Positions 25,690 to 35,051 of a stretch of 64,000 nucleotides of DNA are shown piece after piece; within the stretch, counting starts at the first letter, position 1, and every line of letters begins with the position of its first letter. The stretch comes from CAIYRG01 sp964446945 (GTDB taxonomy: Bacteria; Pseudomonadota; Alphaproteobacteria; Micropepsales; Micropepsaceae): NCBI GenBank assembly GCA_964446945.1, contig CAYUQO010000011.1, positions 62,001 to 126,000 on the forward strand, given 5' to 3'. Made by a program: the position numbers and the translations under genes. The notes under the pieces were generated by a model that saw only the letters and a list, made by a program, of their open reading frames with translations, was not told where the DNA came from and made no database searches.

Positions 25690-26655
25690 ATGATCGTCAT
25701 CGAAAAACTGACACGGAATTTCGGACCGATTGCTGCTGTTTCGGGCATCGATCTGAATGTTGCAAAGGGCGAAGTGCTGGGCTTCCTCGGCCCCAACGGC
25801 GCCGGCAAATCCACCACCATGAAAATGATTGCAGGCTATCTGACGCCGACCTCCGGGCGGGTGTCGATCTGCGGCCATGACGTGGAAACGGACACCATTG
25901 CGGCGCAGGCGGCGCTCGGCTATCTGCCGGAAGGCGCGCCCGCCTATGGCGATATGACGCCGCGCCAGTTTCTCCGCTTCATCGCCGAAGTCCGGGGTTT
26001 CCGGGGCAAAGAAGCAAAGCGCCGCGCGGGTGATGCCGCCGCGCGCACCGAGCTCGAACCGGTTCTGGATCAGCCGATCGAGACATTGTCCAAGGGCTTC
26101 AAACGCCGCGTCGGGCTGGCACAGGCCATCCTGCACGATCCGCCGGTGCTGGTGATGGACGAGCCGACCGATGGTCTCGACCCCAACCAGAAGCACAGCG
26201 TGCGGCAGCTGATCCGGCAAATGGCGCCGGAGAAGGCGATCATCGTTTCCACCCATTTGCTGGAAGAAGTGGACGCCATCTGCAGCCGCGCTGTGATCAT
26301 CGACCGTGGACGGATCGTCGCCGACGGTACGCCCGCCAGTCTGCTGGCGCGTTCGCGGCATCATAATGCGGTCACGCTGACCCTGCCCGTCCGGCAGGCA
26401 GACATCGCGGCGGCCATGCTGCGCCGCCAGCCCGGGATTGCTGCGGTTGAAATTGTGTCGCGCAACGAAGAGATGGCGACGTTGACCGCCTATCCGAAAG
26501 CCAATGAATTGATCATCGAAAAGGTCAGCCAGGTGGCCGTGTTCGAGCACTGGGACGTGCGCGAACTCTATGCCGAGGCCGGCCGGCTCGATGAGGTTTT
26601 CCGTTCCATCACAACGCCGGATGCCGAGCGCTTACGTGAAAGAGCCGCCGCATGA
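25690..26655 (+). CDS. ABC transporter ATP-binding protein, GldA-like
   Basis: 321 residues. Walker A GPNGAGKST, Q-loop in LGYLPEGAPAYGDMTPRQFL, signature LSKGFKRRVGLAQA, Walker B VLVMDEPTDGLDP and switch ISTHLLEEV-like VSTHLLEEVDAIC. The LPExxPLY-type Q-loop text and a C-terminal regulatory domain (VRQADIAAAMLRRQPGIAAVEIV) match the DrrA/GldA/NatA group. First gene of a four-gene operon whose stop overlaps the next start by 4 bases. Bacteroidetes GldAFG serve gliding motility, but in proteobacteria the cargo is unknown. Confidence 0.88.
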   Translation: MIVIEKLTRNFGPIAAVSGIDLNVAKGEVLGFLGPNGAGKSTTMKMIAGYLTPTSGRVSICGHDVETDTIAAQAALGYLPEGAPAYGDMTPRQFLRFIAEVRGFRGKEAKRRAGDAAARTELEPVLDQPIETLSKGFKRRVGLAQAILHDPPVLVMDEPTDGLDPNQKHSVRQLIRQMAPEKAIIVSTHLLEEVDAICSRAVIIDRGRIVADGTPASLLARSRHHNAVTLTLPVRQADIAAAMLRRQPGIAAVEIVSRNEEMATLTAYPKANELIIEKVSQVAVFEHWDVRELYAEAGRLDEVFRSITTPDAERLRERAAA

Positions 26656-27386
26656 GACAGGTTTTTGCAATTTTCAAACGGGAATTCACCGCCTATTTCG
26701 CCACCCCCGTGGCCTATGTGTTCATCGTGATCTTCCTGCTTGCGATGGGCGCCTTCACTTTCTATGTCGGGCATTTTTACGATAACGGCGTCGCCAATCT
26801 CGGCGTCTTCTTCGGCTACCATCCCTGGCTTTATCTGTTCCTCGTTCCGGCCGTAGGCATGCGGCTTTGGGCCGAGGAGCGCCGTCTCGGCACCATGGAA
26901 TTGCTGCTGACACTGCCCGTGCCGGTATGGGCCAGCGTTGCCGGCAAGTTTCTCGCGGCCTGGGCGTTCACCGGCGTTGCGCTGCTGCTGACTTTCCCGA
27001 TCTGGCTGACGGTCAATTATCTCGGCAATCCGGATAATGGCGTCATCATTGCCGGTTATGCCGGCAGTTTCCTGATGGCCGGCGCTTATCTCGCAATTTC
27101 CGCTGCCGTCTCCGCCACCACGACGAGTCAGGTGATCGCGTTCGTGGTGAGCGTCGTGGTCTGCTTCCTGTTCACCATTTCCGGCGCGCCGCTGGTGCTC
27201 GATGTCTTTCAGGCCTGGGCGCCGGTCCTGCTTGTCAATACGATTTCCGGGTTCAGTTTTCTGACCCATTTCCAGGCGATCTCGTCCGGCGTCATCGACC
27301 TTCGCGATCTGATCTATTTCGGATCCCTGATCGTGTTGTTCCTGACGGTCAATGTCGTGCTGGTCGATCTGAAGAAGTCGAACTGA
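26652..27386 (+). CDS. ABC permease, GldF-like
   Basis: 244 residues, six hydrophobic helices. MRQVFAIFKREFTAYFATPVAYVFIVIFLLAMG is the standard ABC-2 opening, and GMRLWAEERRLGTMELLLTLPV is the conserved coupling segment. FATPVAYVF and SGVIDLRDLIYF are typical of GldF/NosY-like members. The ATG overlaps the ATPase stop, and its own last base is the first base of the next gene's ATG region (26652-27386, next at 27386). Pairs with GldA-like ATPase; predicted export or membrane-strain function. Confidence 0.88.
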   Translation: MRQVFAIFKREFTAYFATPVAYVFIVIFLLAMGAFTFYVGHFYDNGVANLGVFFGYHPWLYLFLVPAVGMRLWAEERRLGTMELLLTLPVPVWASVAGKFLAAWAFTGVALLLTFPIWLTVNYLGNPDNGVIIAGYAGSFLMAGAYLAISAAVSATTTSQVIAFVVSVVVCFLFTISGAPLVLDVFQAWAPVLLVNTISGFSFLTHFQAISSGVIDLRDLIYFGSLIVLFLTVNVVLVDLKKSN

Positions 27387-29332
27387 TGAAAAATCTCTCC
27401 CGCAGAAGCTCTGCCCTGATCACGATTGCGCTCGGCGTCGTGCTGTTTGTCGCGATCAATATCGTGTCCAATTCCTGGCTCAGTTCGGCACAGCTCGATC
27501 TGACGCAGAACGGCCTTTACACACTGTCATCCGGCACCCGGGCGACTTTGGCCAAGCTGCAGGAGCCGGTGACGCTGCGCTTCTACTTCTCGCGCGAGCA
27601 ATCCACCGGCTACGCACAGGTGGTATCCTACGCCCAGCGCGTTCGCGACATGCTGAAGCAATATGCTTCACTCGGAAATGGCAAGGTCCGGTTCGAAGAG
27701 ATCGATCCGAAGCCGTTTACGCCGGCCGAAGATGACGCAGTGGCCCAGGGGCTGACCGGCGCGCCGACCCAGGATGGCGACAATGTTTATTTCGGTCTGG
27801 TCGGCACCAATTCGGTGAATGGCCATGAAGTCATTCCGTTCTTCGACCAATCCCGCGAAGACTACCTCGAATATGACCTGACCTCGCTGGTCTACAAACT
27901 GTCACTGCCGCAGAAGCCGAAGCTCGGGATCATCTCGACGCTGCCGCTGGAAGCCGGCGCGGGCGGTTTGCAGGCAGCGCTGTCGGGCAACGCGCAGCCC
28001 TACACCATCTATCAGCAGCTCAAGGACATCTACGACGTCCAGATGCTCGATCCGATGACGACGGATCGCATCCCGGCGAATATTTCGACCGTGCTGGTCG
28101 TCCACCCGGCCAATCTCGACAACAAGGTCAACTACGCGATCGACCAGTTCGTGCTGCGCGGTGGACATGCGATCGTGTTTGTCGATCCGCTGTCCGAGTC
28201 ATCGGCGCAGCAGGGGCCCGGCATCCAGGACCAGGGCGATAAATCCAGTTCGACGCTGGGCCCGCTGTTCACGGCCTGGGGCGTGGATTTCGATCCCACC
28301 AAAGTGGTGGGCGACGCGCAACTGGCGCAGCCGGTTCAGGTGAACGGCCAGAACGGCCAGCCGCAGGTACTGGATTATCTCGCCTGGCTGAGGCTGACGC
28401 CGGAAAACTTCAACAGCAGCGATCCGGTGACCGCCAATCTTCAGATGGTCAACATGGCGAGCGCCGGGGCGCTGAAACAGCATGCCGGCGCCACGACCAG
28501 GTTCCTGCCGCTGCTCACCAGCAGTTCGATGGCAGGCCTGCTCGATTCGATTCAGGTCCGGGTGACGCAGAATCCGTCCGATCTGCTGCGGCGGTTCGAG
28601 CCGACCGGCGCGAAATACGTCTTCGGCGCCCGCATTTCGGGACCGGCGAAGACCGCCTTTCCGAATGGCCCGCCGGCGGCCGCGGCAAAATCGGCCGATG
28701 GCGCCACCACTGTTGCCGACAAGACCACGACGCCGTCGCTTCCGGCGGAGATCAAGGATTCCCAGAACATCAATGTCCTGGTGTTTTCCGACAGCGACAT
28801 GCTGGACGACCGGTTCTGGGTCCAGGTCCAGAACGTGCTGGGACAGCGGGTCGCGGTGCCTTCGGCGGACAATGGCGCACTGGTCATGAATGCCGTCGAA
28901 AACATGATGGGTTCGAACGATCTGATCAGTCTGCGTACACGCGAACGTTCGGCCCGGCCGTTCCTGGTCGTGGACCGGATTCGCCGTGACGCAGAGACGC
29001 GTTTCCTCTCCGAAGAGCAGCAATTGCAGCGAAAGGTCACGGCGACCGAAGCGACCCTGAAACAATTGCAGGGACAAAATCCCCAGTCGCAGGGTGGCGC
29101 GCCGGTGCTGAACAAGGCGCAGCAGGATCAGATCGACAAATTCCGGCACGATCTGGTCGACGCACGTTCATCGCTGCGGCAGGTGCAGGCAAATCTGCGC
29201 CAGAATGTCGAACGCCTGGGCAACGTGCTGGCCTTCATCAATATTGCATTGGTCCCGATCCTGATCGGCGCCGCGGCGATTGCGCTTTCCATGCTTCGCC
29301 GACGCCGGCGTGCGCGGGCAAGAGGAATGTGA
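27386..29332 (+). CDS. GldG-like auxiliary ABC component
   Basis: 648 residues. An N-terminal helix (LITIALGVVLFVAINIVSNSWL), then SAQLDLTQNGLYTLSSGTRATLAKLQEPVTLRFYFS, the mark of GldG/ABC_transp_aux (PF09822). A periplasmic domain with an IF-T-type fold (VFVDPLSESSAQQG) follows. At about 560-605 there is a coiled coil (EEQQLQRKVTATEATLKQLQG) and then a C-terminal transmembrane helix with MLRRRRRAR inside. Anchored at both ends. The stop is 1 base before the next ATG, so translation is coupled. Confidence 0.87.
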   Translation: MKNLSRRSSALITIALGVVLFVAINIVSNSWLSSAQLDLTQNGLYTLSSGTRATLAKLQEPVTLRFYFSREQSTGYAQVVSYAQRVRDMLKQYASLGNGKVRFEEIDPKPFTPAEDDAVAQGLTGAPTQDGDNVYFGLVGTNSVNGHEVIPFFDQSREDYLEYDLTSLVYKLSLPQKPKLGIISTLPLEAGAGGLQAALSGNAQPYTIYQQLKDIYDVQMLDPMTTDRIPANISTVLVVHPANLDNKVNYAIDQFVLRGGHAIVFVDPLSESSAQQGPGIQDQGDKSSSTLGPLFTAWGVDFDPTKVVGDAQLAQPVQVNGQNGQPQVLDYLAWLRLTPENFNSSDPVTANLQMVNMASAGALKQHAGATTRFLPLLTSSSMAGLLDSIQVRVTQNPSDLLRRFEPTGAKYVFGARISGPAKTAFPNGPPAAAAKSADGATTVADKTTTPSLPAEIKDSQNINVLVFSDSDMLDDRFWVQVQNVLGQRVAVPSADNGALVMNAVENMMGSNDLISLRTRERSARPFLVVDRIRRDAETRFLSEEQQLQRKVTATEATLKQLQGQNPQSQGGAPVLNKAQQDQIDKFRHDLVDARSSLRQVQANLRQNVERLGNVLAFINIALVPILIGAAAIALSMLRRRRRARARGM

Positions 29333-29333
29333 C

Positions 29334-30422
29334 ATGGCAGACGCGGCTGTAATCCATCGCGATCCGAAACGGCGGCAACTGAACATTCTTCTCGGCGCCA
29401 CTGGCGTGGCCATCGTGCTGGCCGCGGCGGCGGTGTTTCAGCAATCGCTGAGCACGGCGCCGCAATTCCAGCCGCGCCCGTTCTTTCCCGGATTGACGGA
29501 CCGGCTGACCCAGTTGGGTGAAATCGCAATCACCACGAAGTCGGGTACGTTTCACGTCGAGCTGCAGAAGGGCAAATGGATTATTCCCGAACGCGCCGGC
29601 TTCGAGGCCGACCCGTCGCAGGTGCGCTCGACCGCGCTGGGACTCGCCGATCTGACGATCATGGAGCCCAAAACCAGCCGCGCGGATTTGCTGAGCTATG
29701 TCGGATTGGTTGCGCCGGACAAAGGCGGTGACGCAACCGACGTCAAGCTCACCGACAACACCGGCAAACCGATGGGCGAATTGCTGACAGGTCACACCGA
29801 AGGCGCGGCAGACGAACTCGGCCGCAATGCGATTTATGTGCGTCACCCGGACGAGACCCAGTCCTGGCTCGCCCGTGGCAGCCTGACGCTGAAAACCAAT
29901 GTCACGGATTGGCTGGATCGCAGCGTGCTGAATATCCCGGGCGACCGCATCAAAGGCGCGAGTGTCACGCCCGCGAAAGGTCCGGCCTATAATCTGTCGC
30001 GCGATTCCAAGAATCAGCCGGATTTCAAGCTGCTCGACATGCCCATGGGACGGGCGCTGTCGTTTGACGGATCACCCGACGGGGTTGCCGGCGCAATTGC
30101 CAGCTTCACCTTCGATGATGTCGCCAAAGAGGACCAGTTCGATTTCGCCAAGGCGCCACAGTCGGCCACGCATACTTTTGACGGCCTGGACATCGTCGTT
30201 CAGATCGCAACCAAAGGCACGGACCACTGGGCGCGAATCACGGCTGCGGCGATCAATCCGAAAGTCCAGCCGGAGGTGGACAAGCTCAACGCCAGTCTCG
30301 GTGGTTGGGCATTTAAGCTTCCGGAAGACAAGGTGAATCAGCTTGTCGCGGAGCGCGAAACGCTGCTGAAACCGCTGGACACCGACAAACCCGAAAAACC
30401 GGCCACGAAAGCAAAAAAGTAG
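29334..30422 (+). CDS. DUF4340 protein, last gene of GldAFG-type operon
   Basis: 362 residues from an ATG one base after the GldG stop. One N-terminal helix (LNILLGATGVAIVLAAAAVFQ) anchors a periplasmic part. ITTKSGTFHVELQKGKWIIPERAGFEADPSQVRSTALGLADL is the DUF4340 repeat opening (shortened), and TLKTNVTDWLDRSVLNIPGDRIKGASVT is the matching second repeat. A Lys-rich tail ends the protein. DUF4340 genes routinely follow gldG in bacteria; the protein probably forms the periplasmic part of the complex. Confidence 0.85.
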   Translation: MADAAVIHRDPKRRQLNILLGATGVAIVLAAAAVFQQSLSTAPQFQPRPFFPGLTDRLTQLGEIAITTKSGTFHVELQKGKWIIPERAGFEADPSQVRSTALGLADLTIMEPKTSRADLLSYVGLVAPDKGGDATDVKLTDNTGKPMGELLTGHTEGAADELGRNAIYVRHPDETQSWLARGSLTLKTNVTDWLDRSVLNIPGDRIKGASVTPAKGPAYNLSRDSKNQPDFKLLDMPMGRALSFDGSPDGVAGAIASFTFDDVAKEDQFDFAKAPQSATHTFDGLDIVVQIATKGTDHWARITAAAINPKVQPEVDKLNASLGGWAFKLPEDKVNQLVAERETLLKPLDTDKPEKPATKAKK

Positions 30423-30547
30423 AAGCCGGCATCGGACGCCCGTGTGAATCCACGGGCATCGCGTCTGGACGCAAGTTGCGGGTTTTCTTATCCTTTACCT
30501 GACGTTGGCGCCGCGATTTCACATTGCGGCGACGCAGGGAGGACATC

Positions 30548-31222
30548 ATGAACCGCACACCACGCATTTTGATCATGGCCGGCACCGCGCTTGCGTTGAT
30601 CGGAGGCGCATATGGCGCGCAGCAGGCCGCGAAACCGCCGGCATTCACCTTTTCCGGACCGGTGCCGCCGCAGTTGCTGATCGATCCCCAGAGCGGATCG
30701 AAATTCGGCGTTCATGACCACATGACCATTTCGGCAGAAGTTGCCGAAAAGCTCGCGCATTCCTGCGAAGATTTCGCCCGCCAGCACAACGCTACCGCGA
30801 CCGTTGTTATCCTCGATACGGCGGGTCGGATCATTCACGAGCACCGCATGGATGGACAAAGCTATCTCAACCAGAAAGCCGCTGAAGAGAAGGCCCGCAC
30901 TGCGCTGCTCACACGCGAGCCCTCGCGTATCATCGCGGCGCGTTCCTACGAAGATCTGCCGACGCAGATGCGCATGACGCAGTTCGGATTGAATCCGCAG
31001 CAGGGCGGCTATCCGATCATTGTCAATGATCAGCTCATCGGCGCACTCGGTGTCGGCGGTGGCGCCGGCGGTGAAGAACTGTGCGCCCGTCATGCTCTGG
31101 AAGAGGTGATCGGTCCATTGCCGCCGATGACGCCGGCGCCGCCCGGAGCACGCGACCAATACAACGGCGCATTCGCACCCGCACGTCCTGGGACCAACGC
31201 GCAGGGACAACAGGGCGGATAA
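30548..31222 (+). CDS. Exported GlcG/HbpS-family haem-binding-like protein
   Basis: 224 residues from the ATG with GGGAGGACATC upstream. A signal peptide (ILIMAGTALALIGGAYGAQ) precedes the DUF336 domain: MTISAEVAEKLAHSCEDFARQHNATATVVILDTAGRIIHEHRMDGQ (first part) and YPIIVNDQLIGALGVGGGAGGEELCARHALE, the family end block with GxxGVSGG-like text. HbpS of Streptomyces binds haem; GlcG in proteobacteria is linked to glycolate use. The Gly-Pro-rich tail is extra. Haem ligands cannot be assigned. Followed after 96 bases by a propeller gene. Confidence 0.8.
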   Translation: MNRTPRILIMAGTALALIGGAYGAQQAAKPPAFTFSGPVPPQLLIDPQSGSKFGVHDHMTISAEVAEKLAHSCEDFARQHNATATVVILDTAGRIIHEHRMDGQSYLNQKAAEEKARTALLTREPSRIIAARSYEDLPTQMRMTQFGLNPQQGGYPIIVNDQLIGALGVGGGAGGEELCARHALEEVIGPLPPMTPAPPGARDQYNGAFAPARPGTNAQGQQGG

Positions 31223-31318
31223 TTCCGGCAGAATTGGTTGGCGAAGTATCGCCAGCCGGTTTCTTATACCTCGTGAAATTGCTAAGCTGGCGCGTCGCAA
31301 CTACCCGGGGAGGGGGTT

Positions 31319-32575
31319 ATGCGCCTGCCGAAAAATCTGACTCGCTCACGCAATTTCTGGATCGGCGGCGGCTTCGCCGCAATCCTGCTGGCGCTCGCCG
31401 CCGGTGAGGCGGTCATGGACAGAACCGCCGCGGCACAGACGCAGGGCGCCGTCATGGCGCCACGCTTTGAAGTGGATCCGCTGTGGCCGAAGCCGCTTCC
31501 CAATCACTGGGTGCTGGGTTCGGCGATCGGCGTCTGGGTGGATACGGACGATCATGTCTGGATCATCCATCGCAGTTCGGCGACGCTGGCGCGCAACGAG
31601 AAGCCGCTGGAAACCGGCGACGGTGAATGTTGCGCCGGCGCGCCTCCGGTTCTGGAATTCGATCAGGCAGGCAATCTGCTGCGCCATTGGGGCGGACCGG
31701 GAGAAGGCTACGAATGGCCGGATTCCAACCACGGCATCTTCATCGATTACAAAGGCAATGTCTGGATCGGGGGCAACGGCGCCGCGGATTCGGAGCTTTT
31801 GAAATTCACCAAGGACGGCAAATTCCTTCTGCAGGTGGGCAAAAAAGGCGCGCGCCGGGATACGAATGCGGCGGCCGGCGTGGGTGAAGGCCAGGTTGCC
31901 GGATTCCGCGGCAACAGCAATGACCCGCTTAATTTTGGCCGCGTGGCGAAAATCTGGGTCGATCAGCAGGCCAATGAAGCCTATGTGGCCGATGGCTATC
32001 TGAACAAACGCGTCGCGGTGCTGGACGCCGACACCGGACAGATGAAGCGCTGGTGGGGCGCTTACGGCAATCGTCCGGATGACACGCCGCTTCCCGCCTA
32101 TGACCCTTCAGCGCCGCCGACGCAGCAATTCCACAACCCAGTGCATTGCGCCGACATGTCGGCCGATCGAATCATCTATGTTTGCGATCGCGTCGGCGAC
32201 CGTCTGCAACTGTTCACTCCGGAAGGCAAATTCATCAAGGAAGCGTTCTTCGAAACCAATACGAAGAATGCCGGGTCGGTGTGGGATATTGCCTTCTCCA
32301 AGGATCCGCAGCAGCGCTTCATTTTCATGGCCGATGGCGTGAACGAGCGGGTCAAGATCATCGACCGCCAGACGCTGAAGGAGCTGACTTCATTCGGCGA
32401 CGGGGGACGGTTGCCGGGCGAGTTCTACGGCGTGCACAGCATCGCTATCGATTCGAAGGGCAATCTGTACACGACAGAAACCTACGAAGGTAAACGCGTT
32501 CAGCGATTCCTGTACAAGGGTATGGCCCCCGTAACGACTCTCCGTCAGGGTGTCGTCTGGCCGACCGGACGGTAA
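31319..32575 (+). CDS. Secreted NHL-type beta-propeller protein (418 aa)
   Basis: A leader with FWIGGGFAAILLALAAGEAVMD can be a signal anchor or a signal peptide. Then FEVDPLWPKPLPNHWVLGSAIGVWVDTDDHVWIIHR opens the first blade (in two pieces). Later blades carry GIFIDYKGNVWIGGNG, VDQQANEAYVADGYLNKRVAVLD, GAYGNRPDD and IAIDSKGNLYTTETYEGKRVQRF. It shares the FVADGYxNxRVxVxDxxTGxxKRxWGAYGNRPDD block with the 949 protein. Exported, ligand unknown. The ATG has GGGGAGGGGGTT directly before it. The next gene starts 7 bases later. Confidence 0.82.
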   Translation: MRLPKNLTRSRNFWIGGGFAAILLALAAGEAVMDRTAAAQTQGAVMAPRFEVDPLWPKPLPNHWVLGSAIGVWVDTDDHVWIIHRSSATLARNEKPLETGDGECCAGAPPVLEFDQAGNLLRHWGGPGEGYEWPDSNHGIFIDYKGNVWIGGNGAADSELLKFTKDGKFLLQVGKKGARRDTNAAAGVGEGQVAGFRGNSNDPLNFGRVAKIWVDQQANEAYVADGYLNKRVAVLDADTGQMKRWWGAYGNRPDDTPLPAYDPSAPPTQQFHNPVHCADMSADRIIYVCDRVGDRLQLFTPEGKFIKEAFFETNTKNAGSVWDIAFSKDPQQRFIFMADGVNERVKIIDRQTLKELTSFGDGGRLPGEFYGVHSIAIDSKGNLYTTETYEGKRVQRFLYKGMAPVTTLRQGVVWPTGR

Positions 32576-32582
32576 ACACATC

Positions 32583-33971
32583 GTGGCGTTGCGGAGTATC
32601 GTTCGCGCAAGACCGACTCCGCGCGTCTACGGGGCGCTGCTGATTGCTGCACTCGTGATTGCCCTATTGCTGCCGGTTGGCGTTGCCACGGCGCACGACA
32701 TTCCGAACGATGTGACGGTGCAGGCCTTCGTCAAGCCGGAAGGTCACGTGCTGCATGTTTTGATGCGGCTGCCGCTGAAGGCGGTCACGGATATCGAATT
32801 CCCGCGTCGTGACCACGATTTCGTCGACCTCGTCAAAGCCGACCGCTCATTGCGCGACGCGGCAACGATCGCGCTGTCGAACAATATGGAATTATTCGAG
32901 GGCGACCGGCTGCTGCTCAACCCGCGGATTGTCTCCGCGCGCATGTCGCTGGATTCGGATCGGTCATTCGCCAGCTATGATGCTGCAGTCGCGCATGTCA
33001 CCGGCCCGCCGCTATCGCCGCAGACCAATATCTATTGGGAACAGGGCATTCTCGATGTGCTGTTCGACTATCCGATTGAATCGGATCATTCGCTGTTTTC
33101 GATTCACGCGGCATTCGACCGCTTCGCGCAGCATGAGGTAACCGCGCTTCGTTTCCTGCCGCCCGGTGGCGCAGTCCGGCCGTTCGAACTGCTGGGCGAT
33201 GCCGGCCTCGTGCGGCTGGACCCGCGCTGGACGCAGGCGGCGGTCCGCTTCGTGCAGTTCGGATTCTTCCACATCCTCGATGGCACGGACCATTTGCTGT
33301 TTCTGCTTTGCCTCGTGATACCGTTCCGCCGCCTTCGCACCCTGATCCCGATCGTCACCTCATTCACGGTGGCTCATTCCATCACCCTGATTGGATCAGC
33401 GTATAATTATGCCCCGGACGCGCAGTGGTTTCCGCCTCTGATCGAGACGCTGATCGCCACTTCGATCTTCTATATGGCGCTGGAAAACATCGTCGTCGAG
33501 CGACCGAAGCGCCGATGGATCATTACTTTCATGTTTGGGCTGGTGCACGGCTTTGGCTTTTCATTCGGTCTGAAACAGACGCTGCAATTTGCCGGGTCGC
33601 ATCTTTTGACGTCGCTGCTCTCCTTCAATATCGGCGTTGAGCTGGGTCAAATTTTTGTGCTGATGCTCGCCGTTCCTGTACTCGATCTTCTGTTTCGATA
33701 TGTTGTCGCCGAACGGATGGGAACGATCATCCTGTCGGTTATCGTCGGCCACACGGCGTGGCACTGGATGGGGGACCGCTTCGAAGTGCTGCAGCAATTT
33801 CCATGGCCCGAGCTTACCGCTGCGGGTGTCGCCAGCGCATTGCGCTGGGCCATGGCGCTGGTCGGCGTCGCTGCGGCACTATGGCTGATATCTGTTCTCG
33901 CAAGCCGGATATCCTCCAGCGCATCGGAAGCCGAAAATTTGGCGTTGGAAAAAGCGAGAACACGCGGGTGA
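32583..33971 (+). CDS. HupE/UreJ-family membrane protein
   Basis: 462 residues from a GTG 7 bases after the propeller stop. After a signal-like helix ending VGVATAHD, a periplasmic domain of about 190 residues runs to VRFVQFGFFHILDGTDHLLFLLCLVIPF, which begins the HupE/UreJ_2 membrane domain (PF13795) with its conserved His-Asp-His (HILDGTDH). SFTVAHSITL, FGLVHGFGFSF and GHTAWHWM supply further His residues for metal passage. HupE proteins transport nickel for hydrogenase or urease; neither enzyme is in the window, and other HupE-like proteins have other metals. The stop overlaps the next GTG. Confidence 0.82.
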   Translation: MALRSIVRARPTPRVYGALLIAALVIALLLPVGVATAHDIPNDVTVQAFVKPEGHVLHVLMRLPLKAVTDIEFPRRDHDFVDLVKADRSLRDAATIALSNNMELFEGDRLLLNPRIVSARMSLDSDRSFASYDAAVAHVTGPPLSPQTNIYWEQGILDVLFDYPIESDHSLFSIHAAFDRFAQHEVTALRFLPPGGAVRPFELLGDAGLVRLDPRWTQAAVRFVQFGFFHILDGTDHLLFLLCLVIPFRRLRTLIPIVTSFTVAHSITLIGSAYNYAPDAQWFPPLIETLIATSIFYMALENIVVERPKRRWIITFMFGLVHGFGFSFGLKQTLQFAGSHLLTSLLSFNIGVELGQIFVLMLAVPVLDLLFRYVVAERMGTIILSVIVGHTAWHWMGDRFEVLQQFPWPELTAAGVASALRWAMALVGVAAALWLISVLASRISSSASEAENLALEKARTRG

Positions 33972-34756
33972 ATTGGTTAATTGACTGGATTTACAACAAT
34001 CCCTCTTGGTATTGGGGATCGATCTTCGTCGCGGTGTCCATTGTTGCTGCATGCGGCGGTCTGCTGATTTTCGACCGGCTGGTGGGAACGAGCTGGCGGA
34101 AACCGCATAACGATGTGACCGGCATCATGGTCCAGCTGATCGGCGTCGTTTACGCAGTGCTGCTGGCGTTCATCGCAGTCGCGACTTGGGAAACACTGTC
34201 TTCGTCCACCAATGTCGTGCAGCAGGAAGCTGGTTACATCGACAATCTCTACCGCGACTCGCAGGGTTTTCCGGAAGACTTCGCGCGGCAAGTGCGGCAG
34301 TTGGTGCGAGAATATGCCGATACGGTGATCAAGGACGAGTGGCCTCAGCAGAGGACAGGCGATACACCGACCGGTGGATGGCAGCCGCTCGATCGATTGC
34401 ATTTACAGCTGGTGACATTTCGCCCGGCGAATCAGGGCGAAGCTGTCGTTCAGGCGGAGTTCCTGCGCGCCCTCAACGAACTGTATCAGGCCCGCACAGC
34501 ACGGCTGACAGCCGTATCGGGACATGTTCCGAATGTCATCTGGGGAATCATTGTGCTCGGTGGCGCGCTCGCGGTCGGTTCGACCTTTTTCTTCGGATTC
34601 CAGAAGCTGTGGGTGCATCTGGTGCTGGTCGGCCTGTTTTCCGCCTCGCTGATGCTCGTGATCGTTATGATCGTCGCGCTGGACTGGCCATTCCGGGGAG
34701 AAGTCTCCGTCCCCGCCGACGCTTACATCAATATCGAGCGCGGCTGGGAGGGTTGA
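33968..34756 (+). CDS. DUF4239 membrane protein, bestrophin-like
   Basis: 262 residues. The GTG at 33968 shares a GTGA overlap with the HupE stop. Helices at residues about 10-30 and 45-70 (LIGVVYAVLLAFIAVATWE) are followed by a cytoplasmic or periplasmic middle with AGYIDNLYRDSQGFPEDFARQVRQLV and YADTVIKDEWP, the DUF4239 signature. Two C-terminal helices follow (VIWGIIVLGGALAVGSTFFFG and VHLVLVGLFSASLMLVIVMIVAL). Translational coupling ties it to HupE. Its 3' end overlaps the convergent DUF5522 gene by 29 bases. Confidence 0.85.
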   Translation: MNWLIDWIYNNPSWYWGSIFVAVSIVAACGGLLIFDRLVGTSWRKPHNDVTGIMVQLIGVVYAVLLAFIAVATWETLSSSTNVVQQEAGYIDNLYRDSQGFPEDFARQVRQLVREYADTVIKDEWPQQRTGDTPTGGWQPLDRLHLQLVTFRPANQGEAVVQAEFLRALNELYQARTARLTAVSGHVPNVIWGIIVLGGALAVGSTFFFGFQKLWVHLVLVGLFSASLMLVIVMIVALDWPFRGEVSVPADAYINIERGWEG

Positions 34757-35051
34757 CACCCTTGTAGGGACAGTGGCGGCATCCGCTGCCGCAACAATAA
34801 CCGCGCCTGAGGTGATATGCGGCGGTGAACACGATTGCCGCGCCCTCCAGATAATAATCTGCGCCTTCGACCAAAGGTGATCTTGCCTCGGCCGGTCGCG
34901 CTGTAGCGGTGGCAAGGCAATCCGGACAAAGACAGTCCTCCCCTTCCACCGACTTCAGGGGCGGATAGTTCTCGCACCAGCAACCGGACGCATGCGCTCC
35001 ACAGGCAAATGCGGCGCCACATTTCGAGCAGTGCTTCGTGACGGCGGTCAT
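34728..35051 (-). CDS. Cysteine-rich CWC / DUF5522 fusion protein (107 aa)
   Basis: Residues about 5-50 form a cysteine-rich CWC zinc motif: KHCSKCGAAFACGAHASGCWC, then CLCPDCLA. Residues 60-105 form DUF5522: GADYYLEGAAIVFTAAYHLRRGYCCGSGCRHCPY, split here. Twelve or so cysteines suggest one or two zinc or Fe-S sites. Cytoplasmic. Its ATG overlaps the stop of the BtuF-like gene by 4 bases. In other genomes the two domains often exist as separate proteins (recalled). Function unknown; the operon with a Dph6-like ATPase is the main clue. Confidence 0.88.
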   Translation of the reverse strand: MTAVTKHCSKCGAAFACGAHASGCWCENYPPLKSVEGEDCLCPDCLATATARPAEARSPLVEGADYYLEGAAIVFTAAYHLRRGYCCGSGCRHCPYKGVNPPSRARY

